From: Larus michahellis
Lineage: Eukaryota; Chordata; Aves; Charadriiformes; Laridae
NCBI RefSeq assembly: GCF_964199755.1
Contig: NC_133897.1
Location: forward strand, 134,854,125 to 134,918,124
Length of the DNA stretch: 64,000 bases
Direction: 5' to 3'
The stretch's first letter is position 1. Each line of letters begins with the position of its first letter. Position numbers and translations under genes: made by a program. The notes beneath the pieces were generated by a model that saw only the letters and a program-made list of their open reading frames with translations, ran no database searches and was not told the origin of the DNA. Positions 51,101 through 64,000 of the stretch are shown one piece after another.

Positions 51101-53877
51101 TCAGACGTGAAAGGAAGCTCTGTACTTGGAACCAAATTCTACACTTCTTTAAGCGTGACACAAACTTGCTCAAGTCAATGAAGCCATATTTTAGAAGGAT
51201 TTTTACGGCTTGGCCCTTGATAAGATAAGTGCCTACACATAATATGCACTTGTCACTATGCTCCTGAATGACTCAAAAGACTAGTAACGTGGCAGAAAGA
51301 CTTTCACCTGTAGACTGTCAGTTTGAATCTGTCAAGCAACCAAAAGTCCCTGCTGCAAGAAATCTTATGCAAAAATTCCAAGCAATGCTAGGAGAATATT
51401 AAGGCTGCATGTGCAGTTATATACTCAAAGCTGGAAGGGTTGTCACTCATTTTTAACATGCCCCTTTCTGCTACAGCCTTATGATTCAGTCTTTAATAAC
51501 CCAAGCACATATCACCTTTTGAGCAGTGCGGTACAGGCATTTTCCCTAAATCTGCAGAAATCTTTGCTTTGGTGAACAGAAATCTTTATTCAGTTCCTGA
51601 GCACCCTGTAAGCTTAGCGCTGTCTGAGCGAAGCAATACAAAAGTAAGCACACGTTTGAGTGGCACCGCACATCACGGTCACTGTCATGATCAAAGTTTG
51701 GTTGTACTGAAAAAGTCTTTCCTGAAAATTGATTGCTCTAAAATAGCGAAGCTGAAAGGAGAAATACCCGTTTAAACTATTTGGAAATCAGTGCCCTTAT
51801 ATAATCAGGAATATTAGGGATTGCTAGTTACAGATTAAATATTTTTTGCCTCCTGGGATATCATTTGCTGTCATCAAATGAAATGCAAAAGACCTAAATG
51901 CTCCCTTAGCTTTTTCACAGGAAAATACGAACAAGAATATGAAAACCTGACCAAGAATCTCTCCTAAAACCAACTTCTGTTGCCTTAAATTTACGATGAA
52001 ACTCCTCCTTTGGAGTTCTGTTTCCTGCAGATCTCTGCACATACTAGGAAATTTCCCCACCTCCCCTTACTACAAGACCTACTGCGTAAAAATCTCCCAC
52101 TACACTGGGGGGGGGGGTTTGCTCATCAAGTGGATGATGGTCACTGAGCTCCATGCACAAGCTAAAGTTTTGAAGAAGGTTTTGCTGCAGCAGCTGCCCA
52201 CTGGCTGAATTGGCACTTTTTCACACTTTCTATGGAAAGAAAGCTAGATGAAGATGATAATTCCTGCCGTGGTCACGTGTGTTTCTTCTGCCGCAGCAGG
52301 CAGTTTTTCTCTGCATGGTTGTATAGTAAAAGTGTCCGCAATACCACACGGCACACTTTGAGGAAAACATGGGTTGAGACTCCTGAAAAATCTGGTGATG
52401 CTGGTAACAGAGAGAGCTGGAAAGTCTTTGTAACATTGTAATTTGTTGGGATGCTGATTCTTGGTCAGCACTTATAACAGATTCACCATTGGGTCAAGTT
52501 TTTTGGGAGTTGCTGTTGGGCTGGAGACAAAGCTCAGATTTAGTCATACAGCACTGAAATTAAGAGAACTATTTTCTTGCGGAAAACGAGGTGTTAACTA
52601 TCCTACTAATTGAAACCAGACTAATTAACTCGGAGAGTGATTGACATCACGCAACCAGAGTTATAAGAAAAAGCAGTAGGAGTGATGCTGAGCTACTGAG
52701 GAAACATGCAGCAGAGCGCGGTCAAGGATCCCTTGTCCACGGAGGGGTACTTGGTTTGGGTGCTAAATGTGGCAAAACCTGCCCGGGGCTGCTCAAGCAG
52801 CTCTACAGCTTGATGCTGAGCCCTCTGGGGAGATGACTAGCTTGGCTGTAATGGTGAGTGTCCCACCACCGAGGTCAGAGACCTCCTGTGGTGCTTGCTG
52901 AAGGTGCACCTGAGCTGCTTCTGCAGGCACCAGCTCAGGTCTGGGCTCATTAACACCACCTCCTTCTCCCTGATTCCCTATTTGCACTGAAGGAAGAAGA
53001 GGAGGCCGTCCCATCTGTCGGTATGGAAATGGAGTCATCTGGATCTAGCAACCTCTGCCCATAATTCAGCGTCAGCCTGAAAGTAAAGCTGGGAAATATT
53101 ATTATTCAACGGAAGGGAAGTGAGCAGCTTCTGTTGCCTTGGAGCTATTGTTTCTTTCTCTAGCAGGGCTGCTTTGAATATTAAAGAAACTAATAGCGAT
53201 TCAAATTAAAAACTGTGATTAACATTTTGCACCAGCCTAGTGTGCTTAAGCTGTGAGAAAGCAAGAGAAAATAGGAAACTATCCAAAGCCCATGTTGCAA
53301 AAGTGAACAAGTTCATTAAGTTGTACAGTGGCTGCTACAATAAAGGTATTTTATAGTGCAAAGTGACTCCTGTGTTGGCGTTTGGCATAAAGCTACTGTT
53401 CTGGTGAAAGCAGAAAACATGTTTCCTTTAATTTTTAATTAATAATTTAATTTTACAGGAAGCAACTTTTCTTTAATTTTTGTGTTGTGTTTTTTCTTTG
53501 TTGTTGTTGTTGCCTGGGACACTACTGTGAATATATCCGGCAATGGCATGTCCATGAATATTATTTTTAGATGCGGCTTTGCCATTCCTTTTTACAGGTC
53601 TAGTATTAATTTTAAACATTTTTTTCTTGCTTCTGCTGCTATCTCCAGTTACCGCCCCCATACCAGCCACATGCCCTTATGCGTTCTTTCAAATTTTCTT
53701 TTCAAGACAAGCTCCAGCTATTCTATTTAAATGTCTTCATTAATTTTCACTCAAAACTGCTAAGCTAAATTTGTTCTGCATGCAGCTTTTGTATCTGATA
53801 TGTATGGCCAAAAAGGATTATTTGCATCATCAGATGCTAGAAATGTTTATTGGTAACGAAAAACAGAAATAAAGATA
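48150..53877. other. Gene-poor intergenic DNA
   Basis: No gene, RNA or large repeat was recognised in about 5.7 kb. It includes a G11 run at 52107-52117. Open frames such as 48349-48681 lack recognisable homology. Confidence 0.5.
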
Positions 53878-54685
53878 ATAGAATCATAGAACCATAGGGT
53901 AGGAAGGGACCTCTGGAACTCATCGAGTCCAACCCCCCTGCCAGAGCAGGGTCACCTACACCAGGTTGCACAGGAACGTGTCCAGGCGGGTTTTGAATGT
54001 CTCCAGAGTTGGAGACTCCACCACCTCTCTGGGCAGCCTGTTCCAGTGCTCTGCCACCCTCAAAGTAAAGAAGTTCCTCCTCATGTTTAGTTGGAACTTC
54101 CTATGTTCAACTTTGTGCCCGTTACCTCTTGTCCTGTCGCTGGGCACCACTGAAAAGAGCCTGGCCCCATCCTCCTGACACCCACCCTTTAAGTATTTAG
54201 AAGTGTTGATAAGGTCCCCCCTCAGCTGTCTTTTTTCCAGACTGAAGAGACCCAAATCCCTCAGTCTTTCTTCATAAGAGAGGTGTTCCAGTCCCCTAAT
54301 CATCTTGGTAGCCCTTTGCTGCACCCTCTCCAGCAGTTCCCCGTCCTTCTTGAACCGGGGAGCCCAGACCTGGACACAGTACTCCAGGTGCGGCCTCGCC
54401 AAGGCAGAGTAGAGGGGGAGGATGACCTCCCTCGATCTGCTGGCCACACTCTCCTTGATGCAGCCCAGGATGCCATCGGCCTTTTTGGCCACAAGGGCAC
54501 ATTGCTGGCTCATGGTCATCCTGTTGTCCACCAGGACTCCCAGGTCTCTTTCATGGAGCTGCTCTCCAGCAGGTCAGCCCCCAACCTGTACTGGTGCATG
54601 GGGTTATTCCTCCCCAGGTGCAGCACCCTACACTTGCCCTTGTTGAATTTCATAAGGTTCCTCTTTCCCCAACTCTCTATCTGAT
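53878..54685 (-). mobile_element. CR1 LINE, long 3' end with open ORF2 tail
   Basis: About 808 bp of CR1 on the minus strand, from the 3' tail (agaatcatagaaccatag) through a 191-codon open frame (54531-53956). That frame covers the end of ORF2: [73 protein letters not shown]. Upstream coding (LMKFNKGKCRVLHLGRN) is in another frame, so one indel lies near 54530-54550. It is the best-preserved CR1 in the window, truncated at about 54685, and cannot move by itself. Confidence 0.94.
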
Positions 54686-57095
54686 TAAAGAAATAATGTG
54701 TGTATGAGTATATAAATGTGTATATAAAAGCTTTAGCAGCAGACATAGCAAAGGGGATGGAGCTTCTTTTTATCACTAGCTGATGTAGTTCAGGCTCCTA
54801 CACAGCCTGATGTAGTCACCTTGCTGCATGTGTTCCCTTCACTCTCCCTGTTTGGGTAAGGGCTGCAACTGCCCTTACAGCATGGATATGTTGAGGTTGT
54901 TAGGGTAGAAGCCACTTCTGCAGAGAAGACCCTCATTAGATCTTTACATTTCCCTTATATACATGAGATGTTGATCTCATCCATAAAGATAAAAGGTCAC
55001 CTGAACCTTTCCTGAATTTTATAAAATGCAGACACACCAAAAAACCCAAACACCTCTGACCTGGGGAAAATCAGCACAAGTCCTTTCTCCTTGCGAGATG
55101 CACCTTGTGTTAAGAGGTGTTAAGCAGCCAAAGCTTAGAGTATTACAACATTCAGAGAGATGAAAAATTCAGTGATAATGTGAGGCCAGTGCGTTTGAAC
55201 GTGCACATTAGAGGTTCTCAGAGTTGGCTCCTGTGTCTGGTTTTACTGGTCACGGTCTGTTCAAAACTGATGCAAGCACACCTTTTTCTATTGTTTTACA
55301 ACTATTGGACAATTTCCACATGGTGAAAGTTGATACAAACCCATTAACTTCATTTAGAGACTGTCTTTGCAACAGTTCCAGTGAGGCCATTTGACACAAT
55401 GCAGTTTGGACAGGTTTTTTTAAGTATTAAAAATTGTTCTAAAGTTATGCCTCTGCAGAAAGTATTCCAACAGCAGTCCCACAGCAATTGGACTTTTCAT
55501 TTCCTAGCTCTGAAATATGACACTTAATTGCTTGCTAATAGGCTATGTAATTGCTAATGAGCTGGTATAGAACCTTGAAGGATGTTCCTATTAGAGCTGT
55601 AGAGTGTCTGTGTGTCCAATGCAATGAGAAGGAAACATCCCTGTATTTTTTCACTGAAGTGCTGAGAAGAGCTAAATGTTTATTCAAAGAATCTTGAAAA
55701 AGAAGACCTATAAAACTGCGATTTTCCGAAGGTGATGTCTTTAGTCTTGGGATGATAACTTTCCGCGGCCACTGCTGTCAGTTGTGACTGAGAGGGTCCT
55801 TCAGATTTGCTGATAAAGGCACCCTGTGCTACTGGGGGAATTTGGCTGTCAAGTGTCAGTCTGCTTTTGGATGTGGCAGGAGAATGAAGGGGTGATGCTC
55901 CTGCTGGAGCTGAAGTGTCCACAAATGTGAAATTCTTCTGCTAGGTCTCCAGTCATGTTGTCCTGAAAGGGGTTTCACTGGAAACCTGGCTACATATGAT
56001 GGCCATGCAAAGAGAGCTGCAGAATGTGAAGATCCTGATTTTGTTTTCCCAGGTGGATGAACTGGGGGGTCACTGATTTCCAGCACCTTTGGCGGGATGG
56101 AAAGCGGTGCCTGGGAGAGCACTCTGACCACACCAGACCAGGCACAGAAAATAAACTCTGCCCCAGACTGGCTGGACAAGAGCCCGTGTGGTCGAGTCTC
56201 CTCATAACAACAGACTAACAGGTAACCCAACAGGACTAGATATTTATTTAAATGTAGAGGCTTCAGTGCCTTCTAGTATGTATGTATGTATTCCTTCTCT
56301 AAAGGAATCCCTGAATATCTCGCTTTCAACTGAGGATTTACATCTCCCTGGGTCAGTGTTAAAACTGAATGTAATATTTATTCTGACTCGTGTGCCAAGA
56401 AATGAAGAATTGCAGGTTTGTGGGTTGCATGCGGCTTTAAATTTGGAGACTGTTCAGCAAATAGGAAATCCTTACTCTACAAAATATAAAGCAGCCTTTT
56501 CACTGGGTTCAGAAAATAATGTACAGCAGCGTTAAGTGACAAAAAGTTAAGTGTTTAATGATGAAGGTGTTGATGCTAGCAAAATATAACAAAGAGAGAA
56601 GGTGATTTATTAGTTTTACCAGGTTAGCACTTCATTTACAGAACATTGCCCTGTCTATTTGATAGCCATCAGTGATGAGATTTTTGATTTCCTCTCTTAC
56701 TAAAGTGCTCTGCCTTTTTCTGGTTACTCCATGGAATGTGAATTTAAATCTAACCTGAAGAAAGTGTTTCTGCACAATAATATTCTGCCATCACTTACGG
56801 ATAAAAAGATTTGCTTAGGTTTATACGTACGTGAGAGAAGGAAAGTGTTTTGACTTGAGTGGGATATTTGATGACTGATGAAAGCTTAAGTAAAAAAGGA
56901 GAAGGTAGTGAAATCTACAGCCCTAAGGCGGACTCAGGTCTGGGTTTCCCTGCCCAGCCGTTACCTGCTAGAGGAGCTTTGCAGTTCGCTCAGGAGACGC
57001 TAAGCTACTTTGGTAGGAAGGATCATTGGTACTCCTAAGCAGTTCATGCTAGTGATTGCCTGTGGATTTTGTAATGAAATAAAGGATTATATTGT
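54686..57095. other. Intergenic DNA before the retroviral remnant
   Basis: No gene recognised. Overlapping minus-strand frames at 55680-56230 are open but without known motifs. The right end, from about 57000, may already be decayed retroviral DNA. Confidence 0.45.
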
Positions 57096-57640
57096 CCAAA
57101 GTCAAGAGCAAGCAAACCTAAGGGAAGGAAAAGTCCTTTGGGGTACTTGTAGACTATATCAGACCCACAGCACATATCTCTGAAGGTTGGAAATTTGTTA
57201 TGATTGGGGTTGAAATAGTGAGCAGTTTGGGTAATGCTTACCCTACATGCACCACGTTCAGATTGGGTTTAATCCTGTGGCAGGATTAAACCAATGACTT
57301 ACTATGCAGCCAGTGCCACAAGAGACATGGTCAGGTAATGGGGGACATTTTAAAGATCAAATAGTACAGGAATGTATCTCAAGCATGGAGTGAAGTGGAC
57401 TTTCCACTTACTCTATCAACATCAGAGTAATGGTATGGTAGAAAGATGGAATGGATTGCTGAAATAGCAACTCAAATGGAGAAGTGGTGATGCTGACTGG
57501 GGAAGAAACGTGGCAGTATGTGTGAGTGCTAAACTCCCAGTAGGAGCAAGAAAAAGCTGTCATTCAACCTGCATATTAAAGAAAGTGTCCATCTAGAGAG
57601 TACACAAAGTCTGCCCTGAACTTTGTTAGGGAATGACGGT
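57096..57640 (+). pseudogene. Endogenous retrovirus integrase remnant
   Basis: Three frames read in turn give integrase-like blocks: a zinc-finger end (QEQANLREGK), the start of the catalytic core with LVDYIRP and IGVEIVSSLGNAYPT, then SGNGGHFKDQIVQECIS, then QHQSNGMVERWNGLLK followed by a stop codon. The first Asp and the final Glu of the DD(35)E triad are present, but the second Asp is Gly (SGNGGHF where families have DNG). At least one frameshift and one in-frame stop confirm that it is dead. No gag or reverse transcriptase is visible next to it. The class is not certain. Confidence 0.8.
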
Positions 57641-57762
57641 AATAAAACCACTGCTTAATGAGAGTGCTGGTGCAATTTAATGTCGCTCGAGACCTGTGGG
57701 TGACTTTAGAGAGACCATAAAGCTAACCTCATATTGATACTGGTGGAATACTGGCCTACAAC

Positions 57763-58062
57763 TTGGACCCAATTGGTCCCTTAGGGCCAATATGGGACAC
57801 ACTGTATTCTCACATTGAGGAACCGCAAGTTTTAATCACCAAATATGAAAAGGTTATTATTTGCGAAAAGCAGGTGACCATTGCTGTCAAACATGATACT
57901 GGCCGGATTGTCAGAATTGTGACGGAAATAGAACAAACTGCTGGACATCATTGGTATGATGTTTTTATGAGATATGCACCATCTGCAAACAGCATATCAC
58001 ATCTTATGTTACATCCTATGATCATTGTATTATTGTGTTGTATTTTATTAGTTTTGCTATAA
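57763..58062 (+). pseudogene. Endogenous retrovirus envelope (TM) remnant
   Basis: A 99-codon open frame begins 120 bp after the integrase remnant. It ends in a single strongly hydrophobic membrane segment (MIIVLLCCILLVLL) preceded by HHWYDVFMRYAPSA, which looks like the membrane-proximal part and anchor of a retroviral TM subunit. No CX6CC motif, furin site or surface subunit is visible, so most of env is missing. Position after integrase supports the assignment; sequence similarity alone would be weak. Confidence 0.55.
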
Positions 58063-58830
58063 ATATGTTTTTATATCCAAGTTTATCACTTATCTCACCG
58101 TGTTGAAAGCATGCATCACCAGTTGTTACCTGATCTGGGCTTAAGTGGGTCCCCCTGCCCTTCCACCCATGGCGTGGCAAGAGGAATAGCAGTGCCTCCA
58201 CTTCCTGTGGCACTGGGTTTGCTGGGTGCTTGGTCTATACCAAGGGGTGAGTGTGACTGTCGACTCAGCTCCAGTTTTGGCCCAACACACAGCTCATGCG
58301 GCAGCCGGACACGTGCCGGAGCAGCCATGGGGGCACAGCAAGACCAATGTGCGGGCAGGACACAGTGGGAAGAAGAGATAGGGGCCTCTCTGCAGCCGTT
58401 GTCACCTACAGTCTGTTGTCCCCTGTAGAGGAACCGTCTGTCAGTTTCTTCAGAATCCACTAGCCTATGGAATTGTATATAGACCGGCCTCCCAAACTGG
58501 AAGGTAGAAACACACCAGCTTACCTGAAAAGCCTCTGGGGTGGCTCCATCAGCAGCTGGACCACTGAGGCTCCCATGCTCTCTGGTGTGGCACAGGGATG
58601 CCCGCGCCAGGAGAGAGGAGGAAGAACGAGCACGCTCACCATCGTCTGGTAGCTGCTTCGCCTGTAGGTGTGCAAGCTAGAGAGTTTGTGAGCTAGAGAA
58701 TGTAGGAATTAATGAAGTGATGAATTAGAGAATTCATGTGTTACACTAGTCTGCACAAAGGGCATCGAGCCCACATTTGGTTATTTCTTTTTAACTTGAC
58801 GAACTCCTGAAATAAAGTTTAATTTTCTGA
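58063..58830 (+). other. Possible 3' LTR remnant
   Basis: After the envelope remnant comes a GC-richer block (about 58110-58660) with a TATA-like TGTATATAGACC near 58470 and AATAAA at 58811-58816. That spacing fits a decayed LTR. I could not find clear TG...CA ends or a second copy in the window, so this is inference from position. Confidence 0.3.
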
Positions 58831-61800
58831 GTATGTTGTCCTGTAAATTTGAGAGATCCAAACAGACAGTGACATTTTGATGTGCAACAGAGGTAAAAAA
58901 CTGGCAGAGAAAGTGAAAACTGGAAAATTCCTTCCTTCAATTGATGTGTCTTTCTGATTACTAAAGTTTATTCAGTTTAGACATGAGATGGTTACACCAT
59001 GTATAGCATGGGATACCTGGTAAATCATTGGGGATTTAGACATCCCTTCAGTAAAAATATTATTTATTTTTTAGAAAAAGAATGAGGAATGAGTTCTATT
59101 GTGGTCTTTCAGGATGAGAAAAACCTTTGCCAAATCATCTAAGCCTTTCAGATAAGAATTAAAGTTTCTCCCTTTTGTCTGTCTGTAGGTGTTAGAAGAT
59201 CTGCCTTGAGACATGCCTTGAACCAGAAAGACCTGGGTGAAGTAAGGTTGTTTGCATTTGTGCTTGTGAGGGTTTACTTTAGGCACAATTACTCAAGTTC
59301 ATGTGTTTAAACGTTTGCTCTTTTTCTTGTTTTAGCTTAAGAGAATTAGTCTTACCCATAAAAGAGAAGATCCTAATCCAAACCTCTTAGCTTTCTCTGA
59401 GGACCCCTGCTGTAAGTTTTTTCAGTCGGTTCCTCCTTCCCTTCCCTACCGTTGTCCTTATCTAGGGAATTTTCCTCTGCCGAAGGAGACTACAAAGCTT
59501 ACAACATGCCACACATATCTTACATACTGTCCTGGGAGTCAGCTGCAGAGTCACCATTTCTGTCTGTTGTCCAGTCAATGAAAATAGATTCTCAGTCCTA
59601 CAATTACGAACCACAACACAGGGCCTGGCTGCCTCGCCTGACTGTGCTCGCTTTGTAAGAACAAAAAGGAAGATGGAAGAGGCAAGATTTTCAAAGAAAA
59701 GGGCTATGCTACTACCTAGTTACTGAGTCAAATAAGCTAATTCCAAAGCCGCTCACTGTATTTCAGTGGAAAACTCTCTTTCCCTTCTAAAAAGAAGCTC
59801 TTGCAGTCCTTTGGTGTTTGGCAAGAAAGCAGACCGGCTGAAAGCGTTCTGGAAAAGCTGCTTCCCAGCTCTCTTACGGCAAGTGTTTGCTCATTAGTAG
59901 GTGTCTTTGCTAGAACTGACTCCACTGCAGCCTCTCAAGTACTGTCAGTCAGCGGCTTTGATTGCTGGGGATTTCTCACAGCAAGCGGCAAATGTTTCCT
60001 TTCACCTGATGCAGCCGAGAAAACTGGCAATTACTAAAACATTACATCTTGCTGTTTAAGCCTCTTGACTTCTGTGTGCGAGGCCAACTGCCACTCTGAG
60101 ATGCAGAGTGGTTCACCTTGGGATCACGTATCGGGATGTACAGGCTTTCGTGTTCCACTGCTGCTCCTGTATTTGTATCAGCACCGGCAATGGGTTACAC
60201 CAGCAATGGGTTAAAGAGTGGGTGATGGGGGGCGGGACTTGGGGAACTTAAATTGCAAAAGGGATTAGTAGCCTTGTTACACAAGACTAGAGGTTTAATT
60301 CAAAGGCACGCAGAGCCCAGCACTTCTTTTATGTCTGATGGTATATTGCTCATAATAACATCACTGTTGAGGGTAAGTGAATGGAATTCATCTGCGTTCC
60401 CCTCTTACACTTTATTGCCTGTTCCTTTAGAAGTTCAGTAATTATTTGGCAGAGAGCCTGGTAGCAAGAACAGAAAGTGTATACCGAAAGGTTGGTCACT
60501 ATATTCAGTTTCTTTGTGCATGAGTAAACAGCATATGTAAGAAGCAGCAATCTGTAGTCCAGTAAGAAAATGGCAATTTTAATAGCAAACAAGTAGACAA
60601 AGAAGTAAATCCAATTCTGCAGAGATATGGTGAAGGAATAGCAACAAAACTTGCTGTGGAGAGGTCTTTCAGGTCTGTCCGTTCCAGGCCTGACAGCCCT
60701 TTGTGCCCTGCAATGCTGCATTGGCACTGACTGCAGAAGCTGAGGCTGGGCACACCGCTTTTGCTGACTCTGCCGTGGGATGGTTATCTCTGACAGAGGA
60801 AGCAGATGAAGTCGGAAACCCTGGAACAGCTCAGGGAGACTTGCCAGGTTTCATCTGTCAACACCCTTGCTTTCCTATTGCATGGATCCACCATGTGGAT
60901 CCACGAGAAGCAACTAATGAAGGTCCTGAAGTTGCAATTAGCAGCCTGGCATGGGAAAAGTGATGTGTGGATACAACAGTTCTCAGCTGCTTGCATTAAA
61001 AAGGGTGTTGGGAGGTATTCTTTGTTGTCCCAGTGAGGAGCAATAAAAAGTGTGGGGAGGATCTGCTCTGACATCTGATTCGTGTTGCTGCAAGCCATCC
61101 CTGCACATCCTTTCCCTGCTGCCTCAGGTGGCCTGAGGGTATTCGGAGCCATGGCTGTGGTTTGTCACAGTTTTAAGCGACAGTTCTTTTAGGTTTTGTT
61201 TTTCTGTCCTGTTGCTAGTGTCACGAATAGTTTACATAATGGTTGTCAGTGAGCAAGTGGGAAGTACAAAAGTGCAATTCATTATCCTCAGGAAAGACAG
61301 GCTAATATGTGAGGCACCTTCCCAGGGCTCAGGAGGAGCAGATTCAATTCCTTTGCTCCACCCAGAGCTCCTGCAAGAGTAACTCCACCTGGGCTGCTTT
61401 ACACACAGAAATCCTAGATACCCACCTCATGCCTACAACATCACAGACATCTCTGACTGATGGAGAAGCCTTGGGGCAGCGGGTCCTGTTCATCCCACAC
61501 ATGGTGGACTCACTGTGCGTGTCCTATGTAGCTGCTGTGTGTCTGGTGCTTCTGGGGGTCACACACCCTGGGCAGAAGCAGACTTCTGGACACATGGGCA
61601 GATGTGATGATCTCAGTAAGGAGAGAAAACATTTGGCACTGAACGTTAAGTGACCTTGGAGACTCTCTCATTTGATTTCTGCTGTGTTCATGAAAATGGG
61701 CTTTGTAGTGTCTTGGCGAAGAAGCAGATTGCACCAACAAAACAGCAGACACCATCTTCAGTCTGAACAAAACAAGCTGCAAAATCCTGATTTTTTGACT

Positions 61801-64000
61801 GATCATTTAAGTAAAAATGTAGCAAAAAGCAAGAATTAATCAAGTTCAGGTGGTGATGATGTAAATACTAGGGCTTTAATAGCTCCTCGGCACAGCACTC
61901 ACCGAGGCCAGTTGGCCAGCCAATGTCTGTGCAGGATTGAGTTGGACAGGAGTCCCTGAACACGTATCAGCTACATCTTAACTGAGCACACACTGTCGAT
62001 TTTTCAGCAAGTAGCTGTTTGAGGAGAACATCTAACTGCCGGTAAAACACTTGTGATGACTGTCACACAGAGAAACTAAGCTGAATGAATAATTCACAGC
62101 ACTTGAGATTTGTTGTGAATTTAGCTGCTTCTTCAGCTCATGAGCTTTTTATAAGTGGCGTGCAACTTTCTGTACGTTGTTATTTGATCCGAATCAAGTA
62201 GGACTTTAACTTAGGAACAAACTAGGGGCACGACGATGAATATCTGTGGCAGAATCTGACCCTGCATTCATCTCTATGTTGTTTTCTCTCCCCAAGAGAT
62301 GGAATTATACGTAGTCCAAGAGAAGCATTGACTACTGAGTGTATGACTGCAAGTAGTCCATGTGTGTTGTGTTTTGCTGCCTGGTGCCGTGCCTTGGACT
62401 CTGGTGGTCAGAGAGGGGCCCAGATCTTCACGCATGGTTTTGCATTTTCTCAAGAGGCAGGAAGCGTGTCAGGGAGAGAAGGCAGATGGTAGAATTTATG
62501 GTGATTCAGGAAATGTTAAACATGGTTCTTTTGGGCTAAGGATATTGCCCAAGTGTTATTCTTGAGTAAAGTTCTAATAAGAGGTGTTAACTGGCTTCAG
62601 TTTCTGTCAAGTCAACATAGTTTCAGCTGTGAAATATTTCACAATGGTGTTGTCTGACAAATGACATTTCTTCTGTGCTGGGATGCTGTTGGTACCTTTT
62701 GGGAGTTCTGTCTCTCCACTTTGTGGTAAGAAAAAATACTTAAGTTGCTTAGGAGCCCAAGTTTCATTGATTTTCCAAGAACATTAATCAGAGCATAGGT
62801 CTCAGGCCAATCAGGCTCAGGCCAGTTCACTGGTTATCATGCCATATAAGATATTTCTCTGGGGATTTTATATTGATTCCTACCTAAGCACCTGAAAGGG
62901 TTAGTTTGGTTGGTTTGGGGTTTTTTTGTGTGGTTGTTTTCTGTTTTTTTTTGTTTTATTTTGTTTTGTTTGGGGTTTTTTCTTTTCCAAATAGCCCAAT
63001 TTATATGGTGCTGCAGGGATATGAAAGGCTGGGGCTGGAAAAATACGAAAGTGCTGATGCAGAACTGTGCAGAGCTGCTATGTCAATAGGATATCTGCTT
63101 CTGGACTCTCGCAGGACAGCTAGTATTTTCTTTGCTTCTCTATTGCTTCTACCAGGCCTAGGGAGGCCCCAGAGAAAGTAGAGAAGGTTTGCATGTCTTC
63201 AGCCTCTTAATATAGACGTACCCTAAGTGATTCGCCTAGTGTCCATGGCACTGCAGCGCAGTGAACCCAAATCACCCCGCTTTGCTCCCTCAACATTTTC
63301 TGCCTAGGCAGGAAGAGAGAAAGCCATCAGTGGTGTCGGTGCACTCTGTTTTCAAGTCCTGTCTTGGTGCCCCTGGGTCAGAAATGAGATACGTGCTCTG
63401 CTTGTGAAAAGGCAGCACCTAGTAGAAAGCTGAGATGACTGGTTTTTTTTCTTCAGCCTTCCCAGGTAGGAATGTGGGCTTGGATCTTGTGCTCAATCCC
63501 TTCTTCTCCATCCAGGCAGCTTCGCAGTGGTATTTGTCACGCCTCAGGGTAACAGAACGACTTGTTTATCTGCTGCAACGAGCCCTGCTGAGTCTTCAGA
63601 GGAGTGGAATTACATTCTGGATGGCGACTTGGGCTCCAGCCACGTTACTGAACATTGGCTAAAATTTCCCCTGGTTGTTGCCTGCACTTTAGCCCCCATC
63701 AGTGGTAACAATGTTGGGAGCTTTAACACAGAAAAATCTGTGGAAGCTGTTGGCATTTTATCCACTGTGTCATCTTGCTGTCTTCAGCTGGATGACATGG
63801 TGCTGCAAATATTGTAAATATTAGCCTGCGCTCATGTTGTTTTCCCTGTCTGGTTCTGCTGGTAAAGCTTGGGTTCATTTTTATTGAAAGTGTGGATAAG
63901 ACAACAAAACCTTCTACTCCCATCCAGCATAAGACAACTGCCATTTATTCAAAATTTATCTTAAAAAAGAGATCAACCACAGTGTCTGGATTCCTCAGGG
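58831..64000. other. Gene-poor DNA to the window end
   Basis: No gene, RNA or identifiable transposon was recognised. A TG/T-rich tract (ttttgttttattttgttttg near 62945-62970) is the only low-complexity feature. By synteny JPH1 would lie further right; no JPH1 exon is visible here. Confidence 0.5.

Noticed and set aside
55680-56230. Overlapping minus-strand frames (80 and 124 codons)
   Set aside because: No known domain or convincing splice signals. Considered as part of the nearby provirus, but no gag or protease motif was seen.
58111-58460. Open frames on both strands after the envelope remnant
   Set aside because: GC-rich block read openly in several frames. More likely LTR or flank than coding.

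Overview
This window is nuclear DNA from a vertebrate, almost certainly a bird. The evidence is three recognisable vertebrate genes with GT-AG introns, many 5'-truncated CR1 LINEs with octamer 3' tails, an ERVL-type solo LTR of a kind common in birds, compact introns and CpG-island promoters. I cannot name the species. Gene order and orientation (ELOC minus, TMEM70 plus, LY96 plus) match the conserved block on human 8q21.

Layout. 1-190 is a CpG-rich edge, perhaps the promoter side of a neighbour lying outside the window (UBE2W by synteny, inferred). 2951-3682 is a solo LTR. 4.5-6.2 kb holds two CR1 fragments and a small hairpin. ELOC (elongin C, 112 aa) runs on the minus strand from its non-coding first exon near 23.5 kb to its stop codon at 11584. 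Its CpG island carries a strong ZNF143/STAF-type site. Between ELOC and the divergent TMEM70 gene lies a nest of two CR1 copies, one inserted in the tail of the other. TMEM70 (three exons, 25148-27459) encodes an ATP synthase assembly factor of the mitochondrial inner membrane. After an intergenic stretch with one CR1 copy, LY96 (MD-2, the TLR4 co-receptor) occupies 36341-42096 in five exons. Its signal-peptide frame is broken by one missing base in a T run. The remaining 22 kb is gene-poor: a CR1-seeded pentanucleotide microsatellite, a long CR1 3' end with much of its ORF still open, and a decayed retroviral integrase/envelope remnant near 57-58 kb.

The three genes do not form a pathway. 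ELOC acts in elongin and cullin-2/5 E3 ligases, TMEM70 in ATP synthase biogenesis, and LY96 in lipopolysaccharide sensing. I found no sign of a novel multi-gene system. The points most worth checking are the LY96 frameshift, the nested CR1 pair between two divergent promoters, and the integrase/envelope remnant.
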